Source: JBDIAG01 sp963835085 (GTDB lineage Bacteria > Actinomycetota > Actinomycetes > Actinomycetales > CAWJMD01). From it: 64,000 bases of DNA. The notes below the pieces were generated by a model. That model made no database searches. It was not told where the DNA came from and worked only from the letters and a program-made list of their open reading frames with translations. A program made the position numbers and the translations under genes. Where the stretch lies: positions 2,728,001 through 2,792,000 of the forward strand of contig CAWIED010000001.1 in NCBI GenBank assembly GCA_963835085.1, in the 5' to 3' direction. Positions 34,501-43,673 of this stretch are shown one piece after another (positions within the stretch are counted from its first letter, which is position 1; every line of letters begins with the position of its first letter).

Positions 34501-35931
34501 CTACACGCTCGACTTGGCAGCGGCCAGGCTTTCCGCCCGCAGCCGGTCGTACTCGGCCTTGGGAAGCGGCTGCGCGTTCGGCTCACCACAGTCGGCACTG
34601 TGCAGACGGAAGGTCTCCTTCGAGAGCAAGGCGCCGACGAAGGCGATGAGGCAGATCACCAGCGTGATACCACCGACGACACCGACCGCGTGGGCGGCAG
34701 TGGGCGGGATCTCACCCTTGTCCACCGCAGCCGGCGGGACGATGCTGGTGAACACCACGCCCATGAACGACGACACCGCGGTGCCGAGGTTCTGAGCGAT
34801 GGCCATGCCCGTGACGCGGGTCTTGGTGGGGAACTGCTCCGGGTAGAAGGCCGGGAACACCGCGTTGTAGCCCTGGTAGCAGGCACCCCACATGAGCAGC
34901 GAGAAGAAGATCGCCAGCGGGACGTTCTTCTGGCTGACCGACCAGAGGTAGGCGAACGACATCACACCGCACACCAGGGTGGCGAACATGATGGGTGGGC
35001 GCCGGCCGATCTTGTCGGACAGGTTGCCGACGATCGGGATCAGGACCAGGGCAAGGGCGTTGCCCACGAGCGGAATGACGACGTAGATGCTCTTCGCCAT
35101 GTTGATGCCGTAGCCCGGCTGAGTGGCGTACGCGGCACCGAACACCGAGGTCGTCACGGCGATGATGTTGGTCAGCGCCATGCAGAACACGAGCACCATC
35201 TGCTTGCCGTTGTCGCGGAAGACAGTGGCGATCGGCGACGCCGGAACGACGCCCTCTTCCGACTCCTCCGTGAAGGCCTCGGTCTCGTGCACGTTGCGCC
35301 GGATCAGGTAGCCGGCGATGATCACGAACACGCTCAGGGCGAACGGAATACGCCAGCCCCACGAGTTGAAGGAAGCTTCCGGCAGGAAGGTGGCGAGCGG
35401 CAGGAAGACCGCGGCGGCCAGCAGCTGACCGGCCTGGGTGCCCTGCAGCGAGAAGGAGCCGAAGAAGCCACGGCGACCGAACGGAGCGCTCTCCATGATC
35501 ATCGAGGAGGCACCGGAGATCTCGCCCGCGACGGCGAAGCCCTGAATGATGCGCAGGACCATCAGCAGTGCCGGGGCTAGGAAGCCCACCTGCTGGTAGG
35601 TGGGCAGGACCGCCACTGCCACGGTCGAGACACCCATGAGCAACATGCACATGACGAGGACGTTCTTGCGTCCGTGCTTGTCACCCCATGAACCCAGGAC
35701 GAAGGCGCCGATGGGTCGCACGATGTAGGCGATGCCGTAGATGCCCATGGCACCGATGACACCCATGCGTGGGTCGTCGGCCGGGAAGAAGATCTCCGGG
35801 AAGATCAGGCCTGCGGCCGTGGTGTAGATGAAGAAGTCGTAGTACTCGAGAGCAGACCCGATCCAGCCACTCATCGTGGCTCTCCTGGTCTGACCTCCCT
35901 TGTCGAGGTGGGCGTCGCCTGCCATGAGCAT
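34501..35931 (-). CDS. MFS transporter, metabolite:H+ symporter (MHS) family
   Basis: 476 residues, 12 predicted transmembrane helices. MHS traits are the opening SGWIGSALEYYDFFIYTTAA, GSWGDKHGRKNVLV (the loop 2-3 motif), RIIQGFAVAGEISGASSMI, the large cytoplasmic loop FTEESEEGVVPASPI, SDKIGRRPPIMFA and FYPEQFPTKTRVTGMAIAQN. Members carry shikimate, 2-oxoglutarate, proline/betaine or aromatic acids with protons. The nearby dehydroquinase and shikimate-dehydrogenase-like genes make a ShiA-like role attractive, but the sequence alone does not prove it. Confidence 0.9.
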   Translation of the reverse strand: MLMAGDAHLDKGGQTRRATMSGWIGSALEYYDFFIYTTAAGLIFPEIFFPADDPRMGVIGAMGIYGIAYIVRPIGAFVLGSWGDKHGRKNVLVMCMLLMGVSTVAVAVLPTYQQVGFLAPALLMVLRIIQGFAVAGEISGASSMIMESAPFGRRGFFGSFSLQGTQAGQLLAAAVFLPLATFLPEASFNSWGWRIPFALSVFVIIAGYLIRRNVHETEAFTEESEEGVVPASPIATVFRDNGKQMVLVFCMALTNIIAVTTSVFGAAYATQPGYGINMAKSIYVVIPLVGNALALVLIPIVGNLSDKIGRRPPIMFATLVCGVMSFAYLWSVSQKNVPLAIFFSLLMWGACYQGYNAVFPAFYPEQFPTKTRVTGMAIAQNLGTAVSSFMGVVFTSIVPPAAVDKGEIPPTAAHAVGVVGGITLVICLIAFVGALLSKETFRLHSADCGEPNAQPLPKAEYDRLRAESLAAAKSSV

Positions 35932-36254
35932 CCTTTGGTCGGTGGCGGGAGAGGTTGGCTCAACGTATTCAGGGGTACGCGAGGCTCAAGGTCAATCCCG
36001 AGTTTCACTCAGCGAATGTCACGACATGGTCACGTTACCTGAGCGTGTCCAAGGGTGCGTCGAACCGATGTGAGATTGCCCTCAATCCGCCCGGAATGCC
36101 GTCGGCTTGCCTGGACGTTGGAAAAGGGTGGTTACTGGTATTGACGGAGTGTGATCTCTTGCGTGGCAGGGCGAGAGACAGGTTCCGGTCGGCGTCGTTG
36201 AGATCTGCAAAATCTGTCGACAGGGTGGTCGGCTCCCCATCTAAGGAGAGACAC
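35932..36254. other. divergent intergenic region upstream of the MHS transporter
   Basis: This 323-bp gap lies between the MHS transporter (leftward) and a small ORF (rightward). A short inverted repeat ATGTC-AC-GACAT is at 36016-36027, followed by GTCACG, and could be an operator. AAGGAGAG before 36255 is the ribosome-binding site of the small gene. Confidence 0.45.
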
Positions 36255-36524
36255 ATGTACGGCCTTTTCGCCCTTTCTGTAGTGCCATTGTCGATGGTGT
36301 ATTGCTGGCTGGTACGCGGCCTGCACGTGCGACATTTCAATCGGCTGGTGGCCCATGACGTCCTGAACGACTGGACCGCGCAGTTGGAGTTGCTCGATGC
36401 GCAGGCCGCTCAGGCTGCGCGCCGCAACCCCCCGGTCGAGGTGTTGAAGGCGCAGCTCGCTCTGCCACCCGCCTTTCGCGATGGCCTCTGGTCGGCGCTG
36501 CCCTTGGAGCCCGCCCACCGCTGA
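36255..36524 (+). CDS. small membrane-anchored hypothetical protein, 89 aa
   Basis: ATG 36255 follows AAGGAGAG. The N-terminus is one hydrophobic helix (LFALSVVPLSMVYCWLV), then a soluble part with helical LNDWTAQLELLDAQAAQAARR. Not recognised. The clear ribosome-binding site and isolated position support a small anchored protein. Confidence 0.55.
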   Translation: MYGLFALSVVPLSMVYCWLVRGLHVRHFNRLVAHDVLNDWTAQLELLDAQAAQAARRNPPVEVLKAQLALPPAFRDGLWSALPLEPAHR

Positions 36525-36640
36525 GCGCGTCCCGCCGCAGGCCCGCCGCCACTGAGCCCGGGCCAACGGCTGGACGGTGTGTGCCCGCCGTGCGGGGCTG
36601 CCTGTCCAACACGTCCAGGCGCAGCCGCTAGGTTTCGGGC

Positions 36641-38019
36641 ATGGCTGCCCGGCGCACCCTCGCATTGCTGGTCGCCGGCACCACGTTCATGGAGTTGCTC
36701 GACGGCACGATCGTCGCCACGGCCGCGCCCGATCTGGCCCGGTCTCTCGGGGTGCGGCCCACGGATGTCGGCATCGCCATCACGGCCTATCTCCTGACGG
36801 TGGCCGTGGGCACCCCCGCCAGCGGTTGGGTGGCTGAGCGCTTCGGAACCCGCCGGGTCTTCCTGACCGCGATCGTGGTGTTCGCCGTCTCCTCGCTGGC
36901 CTGTGCCGCTTCCCCCACCCTGCTGGTGCTCTCCATGGCTCGGGTGGTGCAGGGCATAGGGGGCGCCCTGATGGTTCCGGTGGGCCGGCTGGTGGTGCTG
37001 CAGGCCACCGAACCGTCCGAGCTTATCCGGGCGATCGCGTTCCTGACCTGGCCGGCCCTCACCGCTCCCGTCGTGGCGCCCTGCTGGGCGGGGCGCTGAC
37101 CAGCTACCTGTCGTGGCACTGGATCTTCCTGGTCAACGTTCCACTGGGCGCGATCGCCGCCGTCGTCGCCGTGCGGGTGGTGCCCGACCATCGTGCGGAA
37201 CTGCCCGGTCTCGACTGGGTGGGCTTCGGGCTCAGCGCGCTCGCGGTGGGATCGCTCGTGCTCGGCACGGACGCAGTGGGTTCGTCGTCCTCGAACCCGG
37301 TCGTCGTGGTCGGCGGCCTGCTCATCGCGGCACTGGCCGGCACGCTCACAGTTCGTCATCTGCTGGCGGCCAGACACCCCCTGATCGACTTGCGCGTGCT
37401 GCGCATCCGCACCTTCCGGCTGGCTCACGCCGAGGGCAGCCTCTTCAGAGCGACCACCTACGCTGTGCCGTTTGCGCTCCCCCTCATGCTGCAGGTCTGC
37501 TTCGGCTGGAGCCCGATGCGGGCAGGCGCCTATGTGGTGGCCGTGTTCGTGGGCAACCTGGGCATCAAGCCCGCCACCACCGGTCTGCTTCGGGGGCTGC
37601 CGTTCCGCGTGGTGATCGGCAGCTCGTCCACGATCTTGGCACTCACGATGCTGGGGCTTGCCCTGCTCACCCCGCACTCACCCCCGCTGCTCATCGTGGG
37701 GCTGCTTGTCGTGAGCGGCGCAGCCCGCTCGGTGGGCTTCACCGGCTACGGCACGTTAGCGCTGGCCGACGTGCCCAAGGGGCAGCTGCGCGACGCCAAC
37801 TCACTGTCCACCACGCTGCAGCAGTTGGCAGGCGGGCTGGGGGTCACGCTGGCCATGCTCTGCCTGGCCGCAGCCGACCGAGTGTTGGGCCCTACCGGCG
37901 GCTCGGGCGACCTCGCCGCCTACCGTGCGACCTTCGTGATCCTGGCCCTGCTCACGCTCGGCACAGTGCCCCTGGTGTGGCGCATCGGGCCCGCTGCGGG
38001 TCACCGGCTCAAGGCCTGA
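36641..38019 (+). pseudogene. DHA2-family MFS drug exporter, single frameshift
   Basis: The first frame reads TLALLVAGTTFMELLDGTIV and ARVVQGIGGALMVPVGRLV, then ends at about 37099 just after TAPVVAP. The next frame continues LLGGALTSYLSWHWIFLVNV, PLGAIAAVVAVRVVPDH and the remaining helices to 38019. One missing C near 37082 (CGCCCTGCTGG) accounts for it. The joined protein (~460 residues) fits a 12-14 helix EmrB/QacA-type proton antiporter. The break at a short C-run suggests a sequencing deletion or a phase-variable tract. Confidence 0.78.
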
Positions 38020-38057
38020 GCCCTCTTTCGGCCCAGGACACGTGCGAGGCTAGGACG

Positions 38058-38543
38058 ATGGACGACACCGCAGCGGCCCGGCTCAGCGCCCTGGCGAGCA
38101 AGGCGGGCCTGATCTGGGTGGATACCGGCGCCTCCTCGCAACCCCTCTGGTTCGGCTGGCACGACGGCGCCATCCACGCTGTGGTCGACGGGCCCGAGCA
38201 GCCTTCGCCGTTCGGGCAGCTGCCAGGCCCGGTGCAGGTGACCGTTCCGAGCAAAGACAGTGGCGCGGCCGTGCTGAGAGTGCCGATGATCGCCACGCCG
38301 CTGTCCCCGGGCACCGCGGCCTGGCTCGCCGCGTCCGCAGCATTGGCCTCCGACCGGCTCAACGGCAGCACTGACCCGGCCGAGCGGTGGGCCACCGAGT
38401 CGACGCTCGTGCGCCTCGATCCGGCGGGGCCCCCTGTCGAACCCGCCCTTGACGGCGGCCTGCACGCGGTGAGTGTCGAATCGGTTCGGCCCCGGGGCTG
38501 GCGTCCGATGCGAGCGCACCTACGTGCTCGACGCCAGGCCTGA
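38058..38543 (+). CDS. hypothetical actinobacterial protein, 161 aa
   Basis: Starts MDDTAAARLSALASKAGLIW. It is beta-rich (IWVDTGASSQPLWFGWHDGA, GPVQVTVPSKDSGAAVLRVP, WATESTLVRLDPAGPP) with a basic tail. The split-barrel-like strand pattern faintly recalls PPOX-fold proteins, but I see no cofactor motif and cannot assign a function. It lies 38 bp after the exporter. Confidence 0.65.
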   Translation: MDDTAAARLSALASKAGLIWVDTGASSQPLWFGWHDGAIHAVVDGPEQPSPFGQLPGPVQVTVPSKDSGAAVLRVPMIATPLSPGTAAWLAASAALASDRLNGSTDPAERWATESTLVRLDPAGPPVEPALDGGLHAVSVESVRPRGWRPMRAHLRARRQA

Positions 38544-38587
38544 AACAGTCACAAGCCCACCCTCACCGGCACGCTAGCCTGACCCTC

Positions 38588-39853
38588 GTGAGCACCTCTG
38601 GCCGCGTCTTCTCAGCACGCCTGGCGGGCCTCCCGGTCTTCGACCCAGTGGGCGACCAGGTGGGCAAGGTGCGCGACGTCGTCATCGTCATGCATGGCGA
38701 GCGCAATCAGCCGCAGGCTCGTGGGCTGGTGGTGGAGGTGCCCGGTCGCAAACGGGTCTTTATGCCGATGCAGCGGGTGACGAGCATGGACGCGGGCCAG
38801 GTCAGCTCCACCGGGGTGCTGAGCCTGCGCCGCTTCGTCAAGCATGAGACCGAGCTGCTTGTGATCGCCGAGGTGCTGGAGCGTCAGGTGCAGCTGGCCG
38901 ACGGCTCTCCCGCCGTGGTCGAAGACCTGGCCCTGCAACGCACACCACGGGGCATCTGGTCGATCCCGAAGGTGTTCGTCCGCAAGGGGCAGGTGATGCG
39001 TGGCCTGGGCGCCCGATGGCGCCGCCGTGGCGAGACCCTGCTGGTAGACATCAGCGAGGTGGCCGGCCTCGCCGGCGAGGCCGAGAACCAGGGTGCCAGC
39101 CTCTTGTTGGCGTCGTTCGCCGATCTCCGGGCGGCCGATATCGCCGAGATGTTGCACGACATGTCAGGCAAAAGGCGCGCCGAGCTCGCCGCGGAGCTCG
39201 ATGACGACCGGTTGGCAGACGTACTCGAAGAGCTGCCCGACGACGACCAGGTGGAGATCATCAACGCCCTCGACACCCATCGGGCCGCCAACGTGCTCGA
39301 GGCTATGCAGCCGGATGACGCGGCCGACCTGCTGGGCGAGTTGGGCGACGAGCTGCAGGAGCAACTGCTGCTGGCGATGGACGAGGAGGAGGCCGAGGAC
39401 GTCCGCCGGCTGCTGGCCTATGACGAGAACACCGCAGGCGGCCTGATGACCACCGAACCGGTGGTGCTCGGACCCGAGGCGAGCGTCGCCGAGGCCCTTG
39501 CCCTGGTGCGCCGGGCCGACATCTCTCCAGCCTTGGCGGCCGCCGTGTACGTGACCCGGGGCCCTCACGAGACCCCCACCGGCCGATTCCTGGGCACTGT
39601 GCACCTGCAGCGGATGCTGCGCGAGCCGCCGCATCTGGCGGTGGGAGCTCTGCTCGACAAGGGCATCGAACCGCTCGATACCGACGCCCCGTTGGGCTTG
39701 ATCACCCGGCGGCTGGCAACCTACAACCTGGTCTCCCTACCGGTGACCGACGACGACGACCACTTGCTGGGCGCGGTCACGGTCGACGACGTGCTCGACC
39801 ACCTGCTGCCCGAAGACTGGCGCGAACACGGCGAGGAGGGCGAGGATGGCTGA
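38588..39853 (+). CDS. PRC-barrel / MgtE N-terminal / CBS protein without transport domain
   Basis: 421 residues from GTG 38588. PRC-barrel-like strands at about 1-160 (LAGLPVFDPVGDQVGKVRDV, VPGRKRVFMPMQRV), an MgtE_N helical domain at about 170-290 (ADIAEMLHDMSGKRRAELAA, LEAMQPDDAADLLGELGDEL) and a CBS pair at about 290-410 (NTAGGLMTTEPVVL, YNLVSLPVTDDDDHLLGAVT). The five-helix MgtE channel domain is missing, so this is a soluble sensor-like protein. It overlaps the DUF1003 gene by 8 bp and is likely co-translated with it. Confidence 0.87.
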   Translation: MSTSGRVFSARLAGLPVFDPVGDQVGKVRDVVIVMHGERNQPQARGLVVEVPGRKRVFMPMQRVTSMDAGQVSSTGVLSLRRFVKHETELLVIAEVLERQVQLADGSPAVVEDLALQRTPRGIWSIPKVFVRKGQVMRGLGARWRRRGETLLVDISEVAGLAGEAENQGASLLLASFADLRAADIAEMLHDMSGKRRAELAAELDDDRLADVLEELPDDDQVEIINALDTHRAANVLEAMQPDDAADLLGELGDELQEQLLLAMDEEEAEDVRRLLAYDENTAGGLMTTEPVVLGPEASVAEALALVRRADISPALAAAVYVTRGPHETPTGRFLGTVHLQRMLREPPHLAVGALLDKGIEPLDTDAPLGLITRRLATYNLVSLPVTDDDDHLLGAVTVDDVLDHLLPEDWREHGEEGEDG

Positions 39854-40424
39854 GCAACGAGGTAGGGCCGCCCTTGACACCCCGCGCGAGATGCGCCGCC
39901 AGCTGGTGCCTCGCCCCGGGGTCGATCCCGAGACCTTCGGTGTGTGGTCAGAGCGATTCGCGCGCTTCATGGGCACACCGCGGTTCCTCGTGTACATGAC
40001 GATCTTCGTCGCGGTGTGGCTGGTCTGGAACACCTGGGGTCCCGAGCGACTCCAGTTCGACCCGCGCTCTCTCAACTACACGCTGCTGACGCTGATCCTG
40101 TCGCTGCAGGCCTCCTACGCCGCACCGCTGATCCTGCTCGCGCAGAACCGGCAGGACGACCGAGACCGATTCTCGCTCGAACAGGATCGTCAACGGGCCG
40201 AACGAAACCTCGCCGACACCGAGTACCTGGCGCGTGAGGTGGCGGCGCTGCGGATCGCCCTGCGCGACGTGGCCACCCGCGACTACCTGCGCTCCGAGCT
40301 TCGCGAGCTGCTCGAAGATCTCTCCGAACGCAGCCTGATCGGGCCGGCCCCCGGCGATGAGCGCCGAGCGGGCAATCCGGGCGGCTCACCACCCGCGGCA
40401 GAGCGCACCTCCAAGCGCGCCTAA
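39846..40424 (+). CDS. DUF1003 membrane protein
   Basis: 192 residues. Two adjacent transmembrane helices (LVYMTIFVAVWLVWNTWG and LNYTLLTLILSLQASYAAPLI) precede the family-typical LILLAQNRQDDRDRFSLEQD and a helical tail (LAREVAALRIALRDVATR). The first part (ERFARFMGTPRF) also matches DUF1003. Function is unknown; the gene habitually follows an MgtE/CBS-like gene in actinobacteria. Confidence 0.9.
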   Translation: MAEQRGRAALDTPREMRRQLVPRPGVDPETFGVWSERFARFMGTPRFLVYMTIFVAVWLVWNTWGPERLQFDPRSLNYTLLTLILSLQASYAAPLILLAQNRQDDRDRFSLEQDRQRAERNLADTEYLAREVAALRIALRDVATRDYLRSELRELLEDLSERSLIGPAPGDERRAGNPGGSPPAAERTSKRA

Positions 40425-40434
40425 CATCGGTGGC

Positions 40435-41568
40435 ATGACATCACCATCGGTCGAGGCCGTTCAAGCTGCCCTCACAAAGGTCAACGACCCCGAGATCCGC
40501 CGCCCCATCACCGAACTCGACATGGTGAAGTCGGTAACCGTCGACGGTGGACTGGTGAGCGTCGAGGTCTATCTCACCGTGGCCGGCTGCCCCATGCGCG
40601 ACCGCATCACCAAGGACGTGACCTCTGCGGTCGAGTCGGTGCCCGGCGTCACCGGGGTGCGGGTGGGCCTCGATGTCATGAGCGACGAGCAGCGCACCGC
40701 CCTCAAAGACAAGCTGCGGGGCGGCCAGGCCGAACGCGAGGTGCCCTTCGCCAAGCCCGGCTCGTTGACGCGGGTGTATGCGGTTGCCTCCGGCAAGGGC
40801 GGCGTGGGCAAGTCGTCGGTGACGGTGAACCTCGCTGCGGCGATGGCCGCGGACGGCCTGCGGGTGGGCCTGGTAGATGCCGACATCTACGGGTTCTCCG
40901 TCCCACGCATGCTCGGGGTGTCGGGCCAGCCGACCCGAGTGAGCGATGACATGATCCTGCCGCCCATCGCGCATGAGGTGAAGGTCATCTCGATCGGCAT
41001 GTTCGTGCCCGGCAACCAGCCGGTGGTCTGGCGCGGCCCGATGCTGCACCGGGCGCTGCAGCAGTTCCTGGCCGATGTTTTCTGGGGCGATCTCGACGTA
41101 CTGCTGCTCGACCTGCCCCCCGGCACGGGTGACGTGGCGATCTCGGTGGCCCAGCTGTTGCCGAACGCGGAGATCCTCGTGGTCACCACCCCGCAGCAGG
41201 CCGCTGCAGAAGTGGCAGAACGGGCCGGCTCCATCGCCACGCAGACCCACCAGCAGATCGTGGGCGTGGTGGAGAACATGTCGTGGATGGAGCTGCCTGA
41301 CGGATCGCGGATGGACGTCTTCGGCACGGGCGGCGGCCAGCGGGTGTCGCAGTCGCTGTCTCAGCTCACCGGTGCCCCCGTACCGCTGCTCGGTCAGATT
41401 CCGTTGGACGTGACCCTGCGCGAGGCGGGCGACGACGGCACCCCCGCCGTGCTCGCCGCCCCCGACTCCGCAGCCAGCGTCGCGCTGCGTGGAATCGCAC
41501 GACAGCTGTCCACGCGCGCCCGCGGACTGGCCGGCCGGTCGCTGGGCCTGACTCCGGTGGGACGCTGA
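40435..41568 (+). CDS. mrp: Mrp/NBP35-type ATP-binding iron-sulfur carrier
   Basis: 377 residues. N-terminal MIP18-like domain (VQAALTKVNDPEIRRPITEL, TVAGCPMRDRITKDVTSAV), then a P-loop NTPase with GKGGVGKSSVTVNLA, VDADIYGFSVPRMLG, LLLDLPPGTGDVAIS and VENMSWMELPDG. It is thought to scaffold or carry Fe-S clusters. The C-terminal CxxC of many NBP35/ApbC proteins is absent at the usual place (WMELPDGSRMDVFG), as in some actinobacterial Mrp. ATG 40435 is 10 bp after DUF1003. Confidence 0.92.
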   Translation: MTSPSVEAVQAALTKVNDPEIRRPITELDMVKSVTVDGGLVSVEVYLTVAGCPMRDRITKDVTSAVESVPGVTGVRVGLDVMSDEQRTALKDKLRGGQAEREVPFAKPGSLTRVYAVASGKGGVGKSSVTVNLAAAMAADGLRVGLVDADIYGFSVPRMLGVSGQPTRVSDDMILPPIAHEVKVISIGMFVPGNQPVVWRGPMLHRALQQFLADVFWGDLDVLLLDLPPGTGDVAISVAQLLPNAEILVVTTPQQAAAEVAERAGSIATQTHQQIVGVVENMSWMELPDGSRMDVFGTGGGQRVSQSLSQLTGAPVPLLGQIPLDVTLREAGDDGTPAVLAAPDSAASVALRGIARQLSTRARGLAGRSLGLTPVGR

Positions 41569-41586
41569 CCCAGGCCTGACCCGGCG

Positions 41587-41638
41587 CTAGGGGCGCGTCG
41601 GGAAATGGGCGCGGGTCATGTGCCGGCGAACGCCTTAG
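41587..41638. repeat. dispersed palindrome family 2, copy E
   Basis: An imperfect hairpin from CTAGGGGCGCGTCGGGAAAT to GCCGGCGAACGCCTTAG, between mrp and tatB (convergent). It shares the TAGGGGCGCG...GGGAAAT arm with copy A. It may double as a terminator. Confidence 0.5.
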
Positions 41639-41647
41639 GGCTCGGCC

Positions 41648-42034
41648 TTAGGTGGCGTCGCTGTCGAACGGTGCGGGTTCGCCGGGCTTGCGCACCGACA
41701 GCCTGGGGGCCGGCTTCGTCAGGTCGACGGCGGCCTCAGCCGGGTCAGCGGTCTTGGGCTTGGAGGTCGCGTCGTCGTCCCAGGCCTCGGTCAACGCCTC
41801 CCGCACGATGCGACGGGGGTCGTACTGACGCGGGTCGAGCTTGGACCAGTCGACGTCATCGAACTCCGGGCCGAGCTCGGCCCGCACGTGCTCGCGGGCA
41901 CCCACGGCCAGCTTGCGCAGCTCGCGCACCCACCGGCCGAGTTGGGCGGCGTAGGTGGGCAACCGTTCGGGCCCGACGACGACAAGCACCACCACGAGCA
42001 GGACCAGGAACTCAGCCCCGTTGATGTCAAACAC
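41648..42034 (-). CDS. tatB: Sec-independent translocase subunit TatB
   Basis: 128 residues. A short N-terminal membrane helix MFDINGAEFLVLLVVVLVVV leads into the hinge GPERLPTYAAQLGRWV and an amphipathic helix (RELRKLAVGAREHVRAEL), then an acidic, Pro-rich tail with LDPRQYDPRRIVREAL. FDING and GPERLP are TatB signatures. It recognises twin-arginine signal peptides with TatC. It lies next to the sigE/anti-sigma pair. Confidence 0.93.
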   Translation of the reverse strand: MFDINGAEFLVLLVVVLVVVGPERLPTYAAQLGRWVRELRKLAVGAREHVRAELGPEFDDVDWSKLDPRQYDPRRIVREALTEAWDDDATSKPKTADPAEAAVDLTKPAPRLSVRKPGEPAPFDSDAT

Positions 42035-42192
42035 CTGATGCTCTCCGACTCACTTGGCCAAGACTCACTCGGCGAACAGACGACGGCCCCTAGACGGCAC
42101 TTCGAGCGGGCGTCGCGACCACCATGCATGCTTTGAGAACCTACCGCTCGGCCGGCCCGCGCGTGCACGCAAACGCCACAGCGGCCGGGCCT

Positions 42193-42963
42193 TCAGGGGC
42201 TTGCGGAAGGGGTGGGCAGCACCAGACTCACCGAATGACTTGCCAGCATCGGTGGCCGCACTCCGGAGTTGCTGAAGAGCACAGAGCCAGCAACTGTGGA
42301 GGCGCTCATGCCGGGACGGCCGACCCGCGTGGCTGCCGGGGGCGGGCTCGACGAAGCCCCGCCAGCGGCAGCCACGACACTGACCGACGAGACCAGCACG
42401 GTCGAGAGCACAAGTGCCCCCTTGACGCGTGAGCGTCGCGCTCGCCCCGCTTCGCCCGGCAGCCCCCGGGCCGGTGCCGGGCCAAGCCCCTCGAGTTTGG
42501 ACGCGGGTTGAACCGCGGGAGCCGCTGCCGGAACTGCTCCGTCAGCGACGACGGCGCCAAAGGGCGAACCGGGGCTTGGGTATCGGAAAGGGTCGGCGGT
42601 CGCCGCCGCGGCACCCATGAGTTGAGCATCAGCACCGGGCAGGTGCGCACCGGCACCCGGTGGCTGTGCGTGACCACCCAGCGGTGCCGACGAGCCGATC
42701 GGCGCACTCGGGGTGCCGGCCGGCATCGACAGGGCCAGCAACCCAGCCATCAGGTTGTTGGACGGGCCCAGCCGATCGTCTGCCGTGGCGGCGTGCCGCA
42801 GCGCATCGCGCGCTTCCTGCTCCGCGGCTACTGCGGCGGCACAGAACCTGCAACGGCCGAGATGCAGCCGAGCCCGATGCTCGTCGGGTGCACTGAGCCG
42901 CCCGTCGAGGAGGTCGGAGGTGGCCGCACCGATGTGGCCGCCGAGCAGGTAGCCGCCAAGCAC
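42193..42963 (-). CDS. zinc-finger anti-sigma factor (RseA-like)
   Basis: 256 residues from GTG 42963, which immediately follows the sigE stop codon. The N-terminal ZAS-type motif is visible: HIGAATSDLLDGRLS, then HRARLHLGRCRFCAAAVAAE (His, Cys-x2-Cys). A Pro/Ala/Gly-rich linker is followed by one possible membrane helix (GALVLSTVLVSSVSVVAAAG) and a low-complexity C-terminus. It should bind and inactivate SigE until envelope or redox stress. No htrA-like gene separates it from tatB, unlike the mycobacterial arrangement. Confidence 0.87.
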   Translation of the reverse strand: MLGGYLLGGHIGAATSDLLDGRLSAPDEHRARLHLGRCRFCAAAVAAEQEARDALRHAATADDRLGPSNNLMAGLLALSMPAGTPSAPIGSSAPLGGHAQPPGAGAHLPGADAQLMGAAAATADPFRYPSPGSPFGAVVADGAVPAAAPAVQPASKLEGLGPAPARGLPGEAGRARRSRVKGALVLSTVLVSSVSVVAAAGGASSSPPPAATRVGRPGMSASTVAGSVLFSNSGVRPPMLASHSVSLVLPTPSASP

Positions 42964-43632
42964 TTATGCCCTCCCTCCCGACAGTCTGGGGAAACGAGGT
43001 AGCGCCGGCCGAGGAGCCACGGGGGTGGCCCGCACGACGGCAGGGTCGCGGTGCGCCAACGCCTCACGAAGCATGGCGCGACCGCGGTGGATTCGGGAGC
43101 GGACAGTGCCCAGCTTCACCTCGAGCACGTCGGCGATCTCTTCATAGGTGAGACCCTCAATGTCGCAGAGCACCACCGCGGCGCGGAACTGTGGGGGCAG
43201 TTGGGCCAGGGCCGCCTGGATATCGAGATCGAGATTGGCCTGCTCGAAGGCGCGCTCCGGACCTGGGTCTTTGCCGGCGACCCGGTCGCCGAAGTCTTCG
43301 GCGAGGGCATCGAAGCGGATCTTCTGCTTGCGCCGCACCTGATCGAGGAAGAGATTTGTCGTGATCCGGTGCAGCCAGCCTTCAAAGGTGCCGGGCCGGT
43401 AGCTGTCGAGTGAACGGAAGACGCGCACGAACACCTCTTGTGTGAGGTCTTCGGCGTCTTGGCGGTTGCCGGTGAGGCGGTAGGCGAGCCGGTACACACG
43501 TGCGGAGTGATCGGTGACGATCTGTTCCCACGACGGCGCGACCCACTCAGACTCGGCAGCCACACGGTTGTCGAGGGCACGCTCGGGCTGGCCGTCTCCG
43601 GAAGAGACGGTCGGCTGGGCGGTCACGGTCAT
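42964..43632 (-). CDS. sigE: ECF sigma factor SigE
   Basis: 222 residues. A variable N-terminus is followed by region 2 (VYRLAYRLTGNRQDAEDLTQ, EVFVRVFRSLDSYRPGTFEG, WLHRITTNLFLDQVRRKQK) and region 4 (LAQLPPQFRAAVVLCDIEGL, TYEEIADVLEVKLGTVRSRI, HRGRAMLREAL). It directs RNA polymerase to stress promoters. It is translationally coupled to the anti-sigma gene. A GGGAAC-18-GTT element upstream suggests it transcribes its own gene. Confidence 0.93.
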   Translation of the reverse strand: MTVTAQPTVSSGDGQPERALDNRVAAESEWVAPSWEQIVTDHSARVYRLAYRLTGNRQDAEDLTQEVFVRVFRSLDSYRPGTFEGWLHRITTNLFLDQVRRKQKIRFDALAEDFGDRVAGKDPGPERAFEQANLDLDIQAALAQLPPQFRAAVVLCDIEGLTYEEIADVLEVKLGTVRSRIHRGRAMLREALAHRDPAVVRATPVAPRPALPRFPRLSGGRA

Positions 43633-43673
43633 GGCACCACGTCCTTGCTGGGGATAAGGGCGTCAGGCTGTAC

